From positions 1 to 40,466 of the forward strand of contig LMVO01000010.1 of the NCBI GenBank assembly GCA_002287215.1: DNA of 40,466 nucleotides. Direction: 5' to 3'. The notes beneath the pieces are model-generated. The model made no database searches. It was not told the DNA's origin and was given only the letters and a program-made list of their open reading frames with translations. Source of the stretch: Methanocorpusculum parvum. GTDB lineage: Archaea; Halobacteriota; Methanomicrobia; Methanomicrobiales; Methanocorpusculaceae. The translations under genes and the position numbers were made by a program. Shown here piece after piece: positions 25,484 to 33,551 of this stretch (positions are counted from its first letter, which is position 1; each line of letters begins with the position of its first letter).

Positions 25484-25492
25484 CCTTTATCG
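25484..25492 (+). promoter_or_regulatory. TATA element of the archaemetzincin-cas1 pair
   Basis: CCTTTATCG is centred about 30 bases upstream of ATG 25519. It supports that start over the earlier TTG at 25495, because transcription would begin after the TTG. Confidence 0.4.
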
Positions 25493-25518
25493 CTTTGTAC
25501 AGAGAAATACCTATACAA

Positions 25519-26127
25519 ATGGGGATACATCTTTTCTGGGACAGCCGTGTTCCTGTGGGTCTTTCGCGTCCGGTCTCCGAGGAGCTCTCCGCGGTCCTTG
25601 AGATGCCGGTCTCACGGATAGATGACGGCATATTTCCGCTCGAAGGCTTCGATCCGGTACGGAATCAGTATGATGCCGTCAAGATCCTGCTGAAACTGGA
25701 TATGTTTCGGCGGAGAATGCCGCAGATCTTCAAACCCGCTGATATGGATCTGGACTTTTATAACAAATTCAATCATCTCCACGAAAAGATCCTTCTGGTG
25801 ACGCCGGGTGACCTCTTTGAACCGCTGGCGGACTTTGTCTTCGGCCTTGCCTACCCGAAGCTCGGGGTAGGGATCGTCTCCCCGCACCGCCTCCAGAATG
25901 AGTTTTACGGCAAATATGCCGACGACTCCGCACTGATCGACCGGCTGGTCAAGGAAAGTGCGCATGAGATCGGTCATCTGTTCGGCCTGGATCACTGCGA
26001 TAATCCGGGCTGCATCATGTATTGTCCGCGCAATCTGGACGAACTGGACCGGAAACGAAAATACTTCTGCGGAAACTGCCGTGTCCGGCTCAACGGGGAT
26101 ACCCCGGAGGATGAACTCTTCTCATGA
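25519..26127 (+). CDS. amzA: Archaemetzincin (zinc metalloprotease)
   Basis: 202 residues from ATG 25519, starting MGIHLFWDSRVPVGLSRP. The defining motif HEIGHLFGLDH supplies three zinc-binding histidines and the catalytic glutamate. It is followed by the Cys-rich archaemetzincin tail CDNPGCIMYCPRNLDEL and FCGNC, which binds a second zinc. The Met after the HExxHxxGxxH motif is the met-turn (CIMYC). Substrates in archaea are unknown. Its stop overlaps the start of the cas1 gene by 4 bases, so the two are translated together. Confidence 0.95.
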   Translation: MGIHLFWDSRVPVGLSRPVSEELSAVLEMPVSRIDDGIFPLEGFDPVRNQYDAVKILLKLDMFRRRMPQIFKPADMDLDFYNKFNHLHEKILLVTPGDLFEPLADFVFGLAYPKLGVGIVSPHRLQNEFYGKYADDSALIDRLVKESAHEIGHLFGLDHCDNPGCIMYCPRNLDELDRKRKYFCGNCRVRLNGDTPEDELFS

Positions 26128-27056
26128 TCCCCTGGGTGACGGTATGGGGGTACGGCTCCGAGATAAAAGCGACCCGCGACTCGCTGCTTATACGGCGCAA
26201 AGACGGTCTGACACGCTATGCTCTGGATGATATGCGGCATCTCCTGATCGCCGGCGGCCATACACTGCATACCTCCGTCCTGGAAAGGCTCGCGGAACGG
26301 GGGGTCGCGGTCTCGTTTTTCACGGCGCACGGAAAGCCGGTCGGCGGTCTCTACGGCAGAGGGGCTCCTTCACTCGCGGCAGCGCAGCGCGAGATCCCGG
26401 TCCATAAATTTGCGATGGCATCGATCCGTTCATCCCTGGACGAACGCCTCAGATACATCAACGAACTTGCGGAGTCGGATCCTGAAGGTCTCTACTTTAA
26501 AGGCGAGTTCGACATTCTGCAGGCCGCACGCGAGGAGCTTGAGTTCCTGATCACGCTGCCTGAGATCGGCCGCGCCTTTTCCCTGACGAAAACGATGTAT
26601 TATGAGATCATCGGCCGCATGATCCCCAAGGAACTTGGCTACCGCCGGAGAAGCACGCCGCCGTTTACCGATCCGGTGAACGTGATGATGTCCCACGGCT
26701 ATGCGGTCCTGTATGCGAACTTCGCTCTCGCCTGCACCGGAGCAGGCCTTGACCTTTCCCGCGGAGCGCTTTACGGTCAGATCGTTCCGGCGGCAGGCGG
26801 CCGCAGCGGATGTGTTCTGGATCTGATGGAACCGGCGACCGTTTCGATGGTCGACCGGGTCATTATCCGGATGGCGATGGAAGGCAGACTCAACGGGGCG
26901 TATGAACTGACGAACCGGTGTCTTCTTTCCGATGAACTCAAAGAGGAGTTCATGAAACGGCTGCATGGTTCGATCGACAGCGCACTGATCGAAGAAAACG
27001 TCAGCCGGTATGCCGAGTCAGTGAAAGACGGCCGCGAGATCCTGTTCCATTACTAA
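26124..27056 (+). CDS. cas1: Stand-alone Cas1 family protein with altered active site
   Basis: 310 residues of full Cas1 length: an N-terminal beta domain (WVTVWGYGSEIKATRDSLLI, LLIAGGHTLHTSVLERLAERGV) and the helical C-terminal domain with DPVNVMMSHGYAVLYA and CVLDLMEP. By eye alignment, the usual catalytic glutamate in LEGxAAxxYW aligns with phenylalanine before TKTMYYEII. The usual histidine in GFLH aligns with tyrosine in GALY. Only the aspartate of LDLME remains. Integrase activity is therefore doubtful. No cas2, other cas gene or CRISPR array is visible in the window. It overlaps the archaemetzincin gene by 4 bases. Confidence 0.88.
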   Translation: MIPWVTVWGYGSEIKATRDSLLIRRKDGLTRYALDDMRHLLIAGGHTLHTSVLERLAERGVAVSFFTAHGKPVGGLYGRGAPSLAAAQREIPVHKFAMASIRSSLDERLRYINELAESDPEGLYFKGEFDILQAAREELEFLITLPEIGRAFSLTKTMYYEIIGRMIPKELGYRRRSTPPFTDPVNVMMSHGYAVLYANFALACTGAGLDLSRGALYGQIVPAAGGRSGCVLDLMEPATVSMVDRVIIRMAMEGRLNGAYELTNRCLLSDELKEEFMKRLHGSIDSALIEENVSRYAESVKDGREILFHY

Positions 27057-27081
27057 GACGGCCGAAAAAAAAGTATTAGAG

Positions 27082-27648
27082 TTATTTCTGTTCAGTTAAG
27101 ACATCCTTGAGGCTCTCTTCAAGGAAGTCCAGACCTTTTCTGACATCATCGAGGTTTTTCCCGCCGGTCAGGATGATCTTTCCCGAAGAAAAGAGCAGTG
27201 CGACGATCTTTGGATCTTTGATCCGGTAAACAAGCCCCGGGAACTGCTCAGGTTCATACTCGATCGCTTCGAGAGAAAGGGTCGCGACGACACGGTTTAA
27301 GTTGATGAACCGTCCGATGTCGTAGGAACAGACTATGTTGGTCACGGCGACCCTTGGTACATCCAGGACCTTTACGCCGGCTTCTTTCAGAGAGGCCAGG
27401 ACCTTTGCGAGCCCTTCATCGAGTGCGGCTTCATTTCTGATCCCGGTAAGCACAACTTTTCCCGAGGAAAAGATGAGCGACGCCATTTTCGGATTGTCGA
27501 TACGATACACTGCACCGGGGAAACGTTTTGTATTGAGTTCACACCCGTCGATTTTTTCAGATATCTCTGCAAGATCAATCTCCTCGGCGATCACGCCGGA
27601 AGCGACGATATTTTCAATCTTCAGAGAGGAGTATGTTTTCCCATCCAT
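27082..27648 (-). CDS. tbp: TATA-box binding protein
   Basis: 188 residues. It carries the two saddle-forming repeats typical of TBP, each with an IxNIVASG/VTNIVCSY start, an FPGAVYRI/FPGLVYRI strand and an IFSSGKVVLTG/LFSSGKIILTG strand. The start at 27648 (MDGKTYSSL) is chosen over 27666, which would add only MHHLLK. It recognises promoter TATA boxes together with TFB. The tail DVLTEQK is short. Confidence 0.96.
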   Translation of the reverse strand: MDGKTYSSLKIENIVASGVIAEEIDLAEISEKIDGCELNTKRFPGAVYRIDNPKMASLIFSSGKVVLTGIRNEAALDEGLAKVLASLKEAGVKVLDVPRVAVTNIVCSYDIGRFINLNRVVATLSLEAIEYEPEQFPGLVYRIKDPKIVALLFSSGKIILTGGKNLDDVRKGLDFLEESLKDVLTEQK

Positions 27649-27818
27649 CTTTAATAAATGGTGCATGCAGAAGCATAATACTTCGCGTTAGTGATGCGGG
27701 AAGTTTCGTGAAAAAATGCGCAGGGGTTTTTATAAAAACGATCCGCAGCTGATGATATGTTCGCTAGAAAAAAGGTTTTAGGATCAGGATTATTCTCAGG
27801 AATTCCTGGCATTTGCTT

Positions 27819-28856
27819 TTATCCGGATCCATGAAAGGAGCGGCGCTCTTCGGTATGTCCGTCGACATACCGGGCGAACCGGTTTTCCCCTATATCATGG
27901 ACCGGATCGGGAACATCCCACGGCCATCCGCCAAACGCGGTCTGCCGGTAGTCACGGTAGGCATCTTTGATCTCTTCGGCGGTGTTCATGACGAAGGGTC
28001 CGTATTTTGCGATCGGTTCATTGATCGGCTCGCCCTCCAGAACCAGAAGGAGACAGGGAAGATCCCCGGCCCGGATCAAAACATCCCGGTCACCGGCCGG
28101 AGACGCACGGGTATAGGGTCGGATCTCTCTGCCGGCTATTGTCATCTTGTCCCCGCTGATGAAGTACAGGTTTCGGGAGATGGTCGGCGTGACCGCTGGA
28201 ACGGTCAGCTCTGCTCCCGGATCCATTTTTATGAGCAGGATCCTGACATGATTCTCCGGGTCATTTGCCCAGGAAGCGGGCGTTGGGGCGGGAGATGTTT
28301 TCCCGTCCCAAACGCCGGCGATGATCCTGATCGTGCTTTTTCTTCCGTTTCTGTCTGTAACGCCCGCTTCCGGGATATCCTCGGCCCAAAGCATTCTGTA
28401 ATGCGGCCTGGCGAACTTATCCTTTGCCGGCAGGTTGAGCCATATCTGGAACAACTCGAGCGGGTTTTCCCGGTCCTGATGAACGAGGGGAAACATCTCC
28501 GCGTGCTGACAGCCGCTTCCGGCGGTCATCCACTGGACATCACCATTACAATATCTCCCGGCAGCTCCCAGTGAATCGGCATGATCGACATATCCCTGAA
28601 GAGGTATGGTGACCGTTTCAAATCCTCTGTGGGGATGTTTGGGAAATCCCGGGACCCGCTGGCCGTGATACATCCGAAATCCGTTTTTGATGACGAAGTC
28701 ATCGCCAAGATTTCTGCCGGACAATGAGACCGCCGGTCCGAGGTCCCGTTCTCCTTTCGGATACTGGTCTTTGTGGTGTGCGCAGAAGAGGAACGGGTTT
28801 TCTGTTTCGAACGGAAAGCCGAGTTTCTCAATTCTGAAATCTTCTTTCTCTCTCAT
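27819..28856 (-). CDS. Pirin family protein
   Basis: 345 residues from ATG 28856, which lies 30-40 bases after a TATA box (28888-28895). The pirin cupin signature is clear: GFPKHPHRGFETVTIPLQGY, DSLG, and WMTAGSGCQHAE, giving the metal-binding His-His-His-Glu set of the N-terminal cupin. The C-terminal cupin carries LFISGDK-like and ALLVLEGEPI-like elements. It is longer than the usual 290 or so residues. Pirins bind iron and some have quercetin dioxygenase activity. The role in methanogens is unknown. It is convergent with no gene, and lies beside the RNase P RNA. Confidence 0.9.
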   Translation of the reverse strand: MREKEDFRIEKLGFPFETENPFLFCAHHKDQYPKGERDLGPAVSLSGRNLGDDFVIKNGFRMYHGQRVPGFPKHPHRGFETVTIPLQGYVDHADSLGAAGRYCNGDVQWMTAGSGCQHAEMFPLVHQDRENPLELFQIWLNLPAKDKFARPHYRMLWAEDIPEAGVTDRNGRKSTIRIIAGVWDGKTSPAPTPASWANDPENHVRILLIKMDPGAELTVPAVTPTISRNLYFISGDKMTIAGREIRPYTRASPAGDRDVLIRAGDLPCLLLVLEGEPINEPIAKYGPFVMNTAEEIKDAYRDYRQTAFGGWPWDVPDPVHDIGENRFARYVDGHTEERRSFHGSG

Positions 28857-28887
28857 ATCCCGTATGTGAATACAACTCCCTGATCCA

Positions 28888-28895
28888 TTATATAT
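28888..28895 (-). promoter_or_regulatory. TATA element of the pirin gene
   Basis: The minus strand reads ACATATATAATGG around this position. A start about 25 bases downstream would give a leader of roughly 10 bases before ATG 28856. Confidence 0.5.
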
Positions 28896-28992
28896 GTGCG
28901 TGAGGCGGCAGAATCCCGGCGGCATCTTCGGTCGCGGATCTTAGAAATACGGCGCGTTTTTTTCATCCGGCCATCCCCTTTACCCGATCCAT

Positions 28993-29000
28993 TCATAATT
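28993..29000 (+). promoter_or_regulatory. rnpB: TATA element of the RNase P RNA gene
   Basis: TCATAATT lies about 25 bases before the predicted 5' end of the RNase P RNA (29022), the spacing expected for an archaeal promoter. Confidence 0.5.
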
Positions 29001-29021
29001 CCTCATGTCCAATATGTATCC

Positions 29022-29340
29022 GCGTGAGAGGGAGCACACGGCTGACGGTGGTCAATTCGAGACCGCTGAGGAAAGTCCTCCCACCGCTCAGGTACACAGC
29101 CGGACGCAAGTCCGGGTGGCGAGAGTCACAGCTCTGGAACAGAAACGACACGTCCTCTTCTGAGCAATGAAGCAGCAAAATAATCTGCTGAGCGTCGAGG
29201 CTGAGGGATCGATGGAACGGCGAATCTCTGTGGGTGCAAGTTGGAACAGGGTCGCTACGGGTGCCTGACCCAATGATCCGGGTACAACGCTTAGCCGAAT
29301 GCCGTAAAAACAGGAGGAGGCTTATTACTCCGACTCACGC
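29022..29340 (+). ncRNA. rnpB: RNase P RNA, archaeal type A
   Basis: About 319 bases. It is the catalytic RNA that removes 5' leaders from pre-tRNAs. Conserved blocks are present: GAGGAAAGTCCTCCCACCGC, the first core region, early in the RNA, then GGAACAGAAACGACACG and the late GCCGTAAAAACAGGAGGAGG. The 5' GCGTGAG pairs with the 3' CTCACGC (29334-29340), closing helix P1 and fixing both ends. Neither strand holds a protein gene here. Confidence 0.93.
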
Positions 29341-29408
29341 ATCTTCTTCTTCTGGTCCGTTTCCGGTATCACTAAATAGCTTTGGCGCCGATTAAAGTCT
29401 GATTAAAC

Positions 29409-29894
29409 ATGGGAGGGAATTTTGAGTGTACTCAGTGCGGGCTCTGCTGTCTTGGGATCGGCGAGATCGTGAGGATGGACAAACAGCTGTCCCAGTATGG
29501 ATTCATCGTGAAAAACGAAGTGGTCCGGGAGATGCGTCAGGCCCTCATCACGCCGGAATACCGGGATCTCTTCGACAACGATCACTCCGTCCAGGAACAA
29601 AATACATCGGCCTGTTTTTTTGTGCGGAGAAAGCCTGACGGAAAATACGTCTGCACGATCCATCCCTACCGGCTTTTCATCTGCAAAGATTATCACTGCT
29701 GCGCCGCCCGTATCTACAAAAACGGAATCGAGGCCGGCCGGGTGAAAGGCCGCGTTTCCATCGTTACGAAAGACGAGGAACTCCAGGGGATCTGGCGGGA
29801 AAACGTGCAGAAACATCCTGATCCGTCCCGTGACCACATCGAGTCCGTGCTTTCAGGACACGGCTATTCTATTCTGTTCTATGACAGTGAATGA
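29409..29894 (+). CDS. YkgJ-family cysteine cluster protein
   Basis: 161 residues. The Cys pattern is that of the YkgJ/UPF0153 family: CTQCGLCC near residues 7-14, a central TSACFF, then CTIHPYRLFICKDYHCC. These cysteines are predicted to bind zinc or an iron-sulfur cluster. Function unknown. The next cysteine-rich gene overlaps its end by 14 bases. It starts 68 bases after the RNase P RNA. Confidence 0.85.
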   Translation: MGGNFECTQCGLCCLGIGEIVRMDKQLSQYGFIVKNEVVREMRQALITPEYRDLFDNDHSVQEQNTSACFFVRRKPDGKYVCTIHPYRLFICKDYHCCAARIYKNGIEAGRVKGRVSIVTKDEELQGIWRENVQKHPDPSRDHIESVLSGHGYSILFYDSE

Positions 29895-30138
29895 GATCCC
29901 CGTAAAAGACGGTGTCCTCATCTGCACCGACGGAAGGACCGTCAGCCCGGAAAAATGCCGGATGTGCATGCACTCGCGCTACTTCGTCATCGGCGGAAAA
30001 CAGGAAAAATCGCCGGCTCTTGCCTTCTGTCAGGTCGAACGGGTCACCAAAGTGCCCGATATCCCCCGGTCGACCGCCGTCGGCTGTGCGGAAAAGCGGG
30101 GCGACGGATTCCACAACGTCTCCAATATCTTCTCGTGA
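29881..30138 (+). CDS. Small cysteine-rich hypothetical protein
   Basis: 85 residues from ATG 29881, 14 bases inside the end of the YkgJ-family gene. Five cysteines: one at ICTDG, the pair CRMC in EKCRMCMHSRYF, then FCQVER and VGCAEK. The spacing suggests one small metal site. The overlap and shared cysteine richness suggest the two proteins act together. I recognise no named family. An upstream extension of the same frame has no support. Confidence 0.7.
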   Translation: MTVNEIPVKDGVLICTDGRTVSPEKCRMCMHSRYFVIGGKQEKSPALAFCQVERVTKVPDIPRSTAVGCAEKRGDGFHNVSNIFS

Positions 30139-30143
30139 GGGTT

Positions 30144-30539
30144 TCAGGCGCCGGCAGGTTTCACGCCGGTGATCCGCTGGATATCGGCGCATGCCTTGTT
30201 CAGATCATCCATATAACACCCGACCGACTCTTTGAATCCGGAAAACCCGTATACGGATTTCAGTGCGAACGCAAGCGCCCGGTCCCCGTCCTCCTGGGCG
30301 ATCCGCTGCAGGAAGTAGATGATCATCGGATCCCCGCCTGACTGTTTGAAGATCCTTCCCTGACGCATATGGGCATACATGTCGAAGTAGACTTTGACCG
30401 CTTCGGGGGTATCATCGATCATTTCCGCAAGTTTTACTGCCGCTTTATCCGGCGCGATCTCTTCACGGCAGACCAGTCTGGATGCAAGAAATATCTTTTC
30501 CAGCACCTCAGGGTTTTGGATCCATGCATCATGTGTCAT
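30144..30539 (-). CDS. Hypothetical all-helical protein
   Basis: 131 residues from ATG 30539 (MTHDAWIQNPEVLEKI). An earlier start at 30626 would run back into the divergent HAD gene. The sequence is helical and acidic (PDKAAVKLAEMIDDTPEAVKVY, GDPMIIYFLQRIAQEDGDRA) with no membrane segment and no metal motif. Its end is 5 bases from the convergent cysteine-rich gene. No family recognised. Confidence 0.65.
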   Translation of the reverse strand: MTHDAWIQNPEVLEKIFLASRLVCREEIAPDKAAVKLAEMIDDTPEAVKVYFDMYAHMRQGRIFKQSGGDPMIIYFLQRIAQEDGDRALAFALKSVYGFSGFKESVGCYMDDLNKACADIQRITGVKPAGA

Positions 30540-30625
30540 ACTTTGTATCTGGTCGGCCGGGTCTGATATATCTTTTGACTCTCGATTCGATATGCCTAAG
30601 TATTTCCCGGTGCGATGTTTATTCA

Positions 30626-31312
30626 ATGCAGACGCTGCTTTCCACTCCCTTCAAAGCTGTCCTATTCGACATGGACAACACGCTCTATGATTTTGTGGAG
30701 GCTATGAAAAAAGGGTGCGTAGCCGCCGCCGCGTCGGTCGGGGAAGGGACCGGGGACGAACTTCTCGGCTATTATCTCCGGTGGAAGTATCACTTCGAGG
30801 ACCACACCAATCTTCAGGATTATATGATGGCCCATAACCGCTTTTCCGTGGAGAAGTATTTTGAGGCGGTCGGCGTCTTTGACGAAGCGAAGATGAACAG
30901 TCTGGAACTCTATCCGGGGATCGAAGAGGTGCTTGCCGGCCTGAAGTCGGCGGGATACCGTCTTGCGATCGTTACGGATGCCTTTTCGTATGCTGCGGAG
31001 TCGCGTCTCAGCCATCTGGGTCTGCGGTCCTATTTTGATGTGATCGTCGGGTACGATACGACCGGATACAAAAAACCGCATCATGCTCCGTTCGAGTGCG
31101 CTCTGGATCTTCTGGGACTGTCCGCCCATGAAGCCGCGTATGTGGGGGATTCCATCCGGCGCGATATCGAGCCGGTGAAAGCTCTTGGGATGACGGCCGT
31201 TTATGCGAAGTACGGGGACAGGAACTTTTTCGATCATCCGTCCCTTCCCTGCCCGCAGAAAGTTCTCGTCGCTGATACGCCTTTGGCGATCCTTCGTCTC
31301 CTGCAACCATAA
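30626..31312 (+). CDS. HAD superfamily hydrolase
   Basis: 228 residues from ATG 30626 (MQTLLSTPFKAVLFDMDNTLYD). Motif I FDMDNTLYD supplies the nucleophile and acid aspartates, motif II is the threonine in IVTDAF, motif III the lysine in GYKKPHHAPF, and motif IV is GDSIRRDI. A helical cap (residues about 18-90) marks subfamily I. It is a small-molecule phosphatase of unknown substrate, such as a phosphoglycolate- or nucleotide-type enzyme. Confidence 0.92.
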   Translation: MQTLLSTPFKAVLFDMDNTLYDFVEAMKKGCVAAAASVGEGTGDELLGYYLRWKYHFEDHTNLQDYMMAHNRFSVEKYFEAVGVFDEAKMNSLELYPGIEEVLAGLKSAGYRLAIVTDAFSYAAESRLSHLGLRSYFDVIVGYDTTGYKKPHHAPFECALDLLGLSAHEAAYVGDSIRRDIEPVKALGMTAVYAKYGDRNFFDHPSLPCPQKVLVADTPLAILRLLQP

Positions 31313-31347
31313 ATATTGTAATGCTGCATAGCCAATAGTAGAAAAAC

Positions 31348-32382
31348 ATGATGCTGGATACAGGTTTTTTAAAGCGTATCGCTCCTTATATCGAACCCCT
31401 GACAAAAGAGGAACTTGCCGAATATATCGCGGAAGGCGAGGAATCGGTCCGGATCCGGGAGGCGGAGGGGGTATCTCCCGCGGAGTATCTGCAGCTGGTG
31501 GAAAATATCGGGCTGTATCTTGGCAAAACGACGGGCGCGGGTTTTGATTCCCATTATCAGAAGATCCCGCTGAGAAATGACAAGACCCTGCTCGTGATCC
31601 AGCTGCCCGGCGGCGGGAATATGAATGTGTTTCTGACGTCTGAGGGCAAGATGATCCTTGATACGGGGTACGGCTGTTATTTTAACGACTGTGAGCGGAT
31701 GCTCAGGTCGGTCGGCGCAGGGGATTTTTCCGATGTGAAATTCGTGGTATGTACCCACGGGGATGCGGATCACTGCGGAGCGGCGGGACATTTCCCGGTC
31801 CTGCCTGTGATGCATCCGGTGACCAAGGCTCTTTTGGAGGATGGTTCAAGGGGGTATGCGTCGCCAAACGGCCGGGAGATCCTGGAGAAGTTCTATACGA
31901 CGACGATCAATACCTACTCGCGGATGAATGTTCCGGCAACGGTGCGCTTTTGTAAAACCGAGCCGATCGGAAAACGCGGACTTTTTTCGGTTATCGATAC
32001 GTTTGCGTTTGCGGATATGCGGTTTGAGGTGTGGGCAAGTCTCGGCGGCCATATCGCGGGCCAGGTCTTTTTGTATGAGCCGGATGAAGGGCTGCTTTTT
32101 ACGAGTGATGCTCTGCTGAACTTTGCCACGCTGACTAAGGAACGGGCGGATTACAGTTCTATTGCCGATTCGATGATCGGTTCGGTGAATGTGAACAGTG
32201 AGACGGCCAGAATCGAGCGAAGGGAACTTATGCGGATCGCAAAGGAGCTGGATTCTGAGCTGAAACTGACGGGCAGGCGGCTTTTGATCTGCTGCGGCCA
32301 TGGGGCGGTTTCTATTTTGGATGAGAACGGGATGCTTTCGCCGTACAGCGAGCCGCTGTATTACGCGGCAGGCTCTTCCTGA
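31348..32382 (+). CDS. Metallo-beta-lactamase fold hydrolase
   Basis: 344 residues. The metal motif is CTHGDADHCGAAGHF (H-x-D-x-D-H, with the first position variant from the common HxHxDH). Further ligands may be in VMHPVTK, FTSDALL and CCGHGA. Residues 1-70 form a helical extension. It stands alone, 35 bases after the HAD gene, with a TATA-like CATAAATATTG upstream. The substrate is unknown. Confidence 0.88.
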   Translation: MMLDTGFLKRIAPYIEPLTKEELAEYIAEGEESVRIREAEGVSPAEYLQLVENIGLYLGKTTGAGFDSHYQKIPLRNDKTLLVIQLPGGGNMNVFLTSEGKMILDTGYGCYFNDCERMLRSVGAGDFSDVKFVVCTHGDADHCGAAGHFPVLPVMHPVTKALLEDGSRGYASPNGREILEKFYTTTINTYSRMNVPATVRFCKTEPIGKRGLFSVIDTFAFADMRFEVWASLGGHIAGQVFLYEPDEGLLFTSDALLNFATLTKERADYSSIADSMIGSVNVNSETARIERRELMRIAKELDSELKLTGRRLLICCGHGAVSILDENGMLSPYSEPLYYAAGSS

Positions 32383-32531
32383 TCCTTTTTTTCCTGACTT
32401 TTTGTGCCGCTCTCCCGGTCCTCGTCCTGTATGGTCCATTTGTTCATATATCTTTATGCGGTTTACGGAGTTCGCCGGTTTCTGCAGTTTTTGGTAAAAC
32501 ATTTTATACTAATGCAACTTACTATTAGTAA

Positions 32532-32640
32532 GCGAGTCTGAAAAGGCCGCGAGACAGAAGCGTCGGGATCTTATGGTTCCGGCGGCCCGGGGATGTGTTC
32601 GTTTGATACGACAAATGCGCTTCCCCGGGCAGATCCGCAC
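32532..32640 (+). ncRNA. Candidate structured RNA of unknown function
   Basis: A GC-rich run with three neighbouring stems: GTCTGA...GAGAC (32536-32555), a ten-pair CGTCGGGATC/GGTTCCGGCG with TTAT loop (32561-32584), and GCCCGGGGA/TCCCCGGGC (32585-32630) with a TCGT/ACGA inner stem. A TATA-like TTTTATACTAA lies about 25-30 bases before 32532. The first stem, GTC-TGA...GA-GAC, has the sequence pattern of a K-turn or K-loop bound by L7Ae. It could be a guide RNA (box H/ACA type) or a leader RNA. No open frame fits. Confidence 0.45.
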
Positions 32641-33262
32641 CATACACCACACACACCATCCACCTCCAATTTTTTCATACCAAAAAGGAATGGGACCGGG
32701 CTGAATAAGTTCCCCATGCTTATCTCCGGCGCGACCGTACGGGTCGTGCCATTCCTCCTAAATCCGATTTGTAAACATACGATCGACCCTGTCTTCGTGC
32801 TTTTTTTTCAAAATAGGATTTATCGCATGTGATCTCAACCGAGAACAAAAGAGACGTACTTGGAATAGGAGTTACGCGGTGTTGGTATGACTTCGATTCG
32901 CAGTGGGGAATCCTGTTTGCTTGGGCTCCCATACGTTGCGTGCAAGCCAAAGGCATGCGTGCCGCCTCAAATGGACAAAGCCCATTTGGGCTTATTCAAG
33001 CGAGGGTCGAAGACCCGAAGCGGAGAGCAAATCTTTGATTTGCGGTTCGCGGTGGGACTTCTCATGTGTCCACACCCAACAAACTACTTTGAAACAAATA
33101 TAGGCCTCAGAAAATAGGATACCCCACCGCGGGCCTTCCCTTGCCGAATCGCAAGTCTGGCGACTTGCTCAGCTAAGGCCGCCCCTGCGGGGCAACCCGC
33201 ATTCACTCCCCGCACCCCGGATAAAAAAAGAGAGAGATAAAACAATAGAAAAACCCGCACGC

Positions 33263-33356
33263 AAGTGAGCGAAGCGAAACGGAGAGCAAACTGAAAGTTT
33301 GAGAACAAGCGAGGGCTGCAAGCCCGAACCGGAGAGCAAAGCGAAGCTTTGCGAAC
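33263..33356 (+). repeat. Hairpin array of copy C: one 44-base and one 50-base unit
   Basis: Units at 33263 and 33307. The second unit equals the last, 50-base unit of copy B (GGGCT-GCA-AGCCC, AAAGC-GAA-GCTTT). GAAAAACCCGCACGC precedes and GGGTTTTTCC follows. Confidence 0.8.
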
Positions 33357-33375
33357 GGGTTTTTCCCCAGCATTT

Positions 33376-33427
33376 GTCCAAGAGCCAAAGGCTCTTGAGA
33401 CGTCTCACGAGCTTACAGCTCGTGGAC
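33376..33427 (+). repeat. Double-hairpin core, copy C
   Basis: Arms as in copies A and B. The second loop is TAC here, against TTT in B and TTC in A, and the first loop is AAA, against GAA in B. Confidence 0.75.
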
Positions 33428-33551
33428 TTTTCCAGAGAGGGTGCGATTCCTTCGTAGGCGAAGCGGTTAAATAAATTCATCTATCCGCACCCAGCCGTAC
33501 CCGTCCCGAATCTCACGCTCACCAGCTCCCCCGCTCACCAGCTCCCCCGTC

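Larger units (their letters stand above)
33105..33507 (+). repeat. Composite hairpin element, copy C
   Basis: The left end CCTCAGAAAATAGGATACC then CCACCGCGGGCC matches copy B. A short block of modules follows (AAGTC-TGGC-GACTT, GCCCC-TGC-GGGGC), then CCCCGCACCCC, the array at 33263-33356, the double-hairpin core and the right end CCCAGCCGTACCCGTCCC. It is much shorter than copy B because the hairpin block and the array are shorter. It ends 45 bases from the stop of the antiporter gene. Confidence 0.8.
32383..33551. other. Intergenic zone with candidate RNA and repeats
   Basis: 32383-32500 holds nothing I recognise. 32518-32640 is the candidate structured RNA. 32641-32934 shows no gene or clear structure beyond a small GACCGTACGGGTC stem. 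32935-33090 contains hairpin modules and a sequence (CATGTGTCCACACCC) like the right end of the composite elements, so it may be a scrap of a further copy. 33105-33507 is copy C. Confidence 0.6.

Noticed and set aside
26124..27056. Casposon (Cas1-encoding transposon)
   Set aside because: No family B DNA polymerase, HNH nuclease or terminal inverted repeats nearby. The gene sits between core genes and appears to lack catalytic residues.
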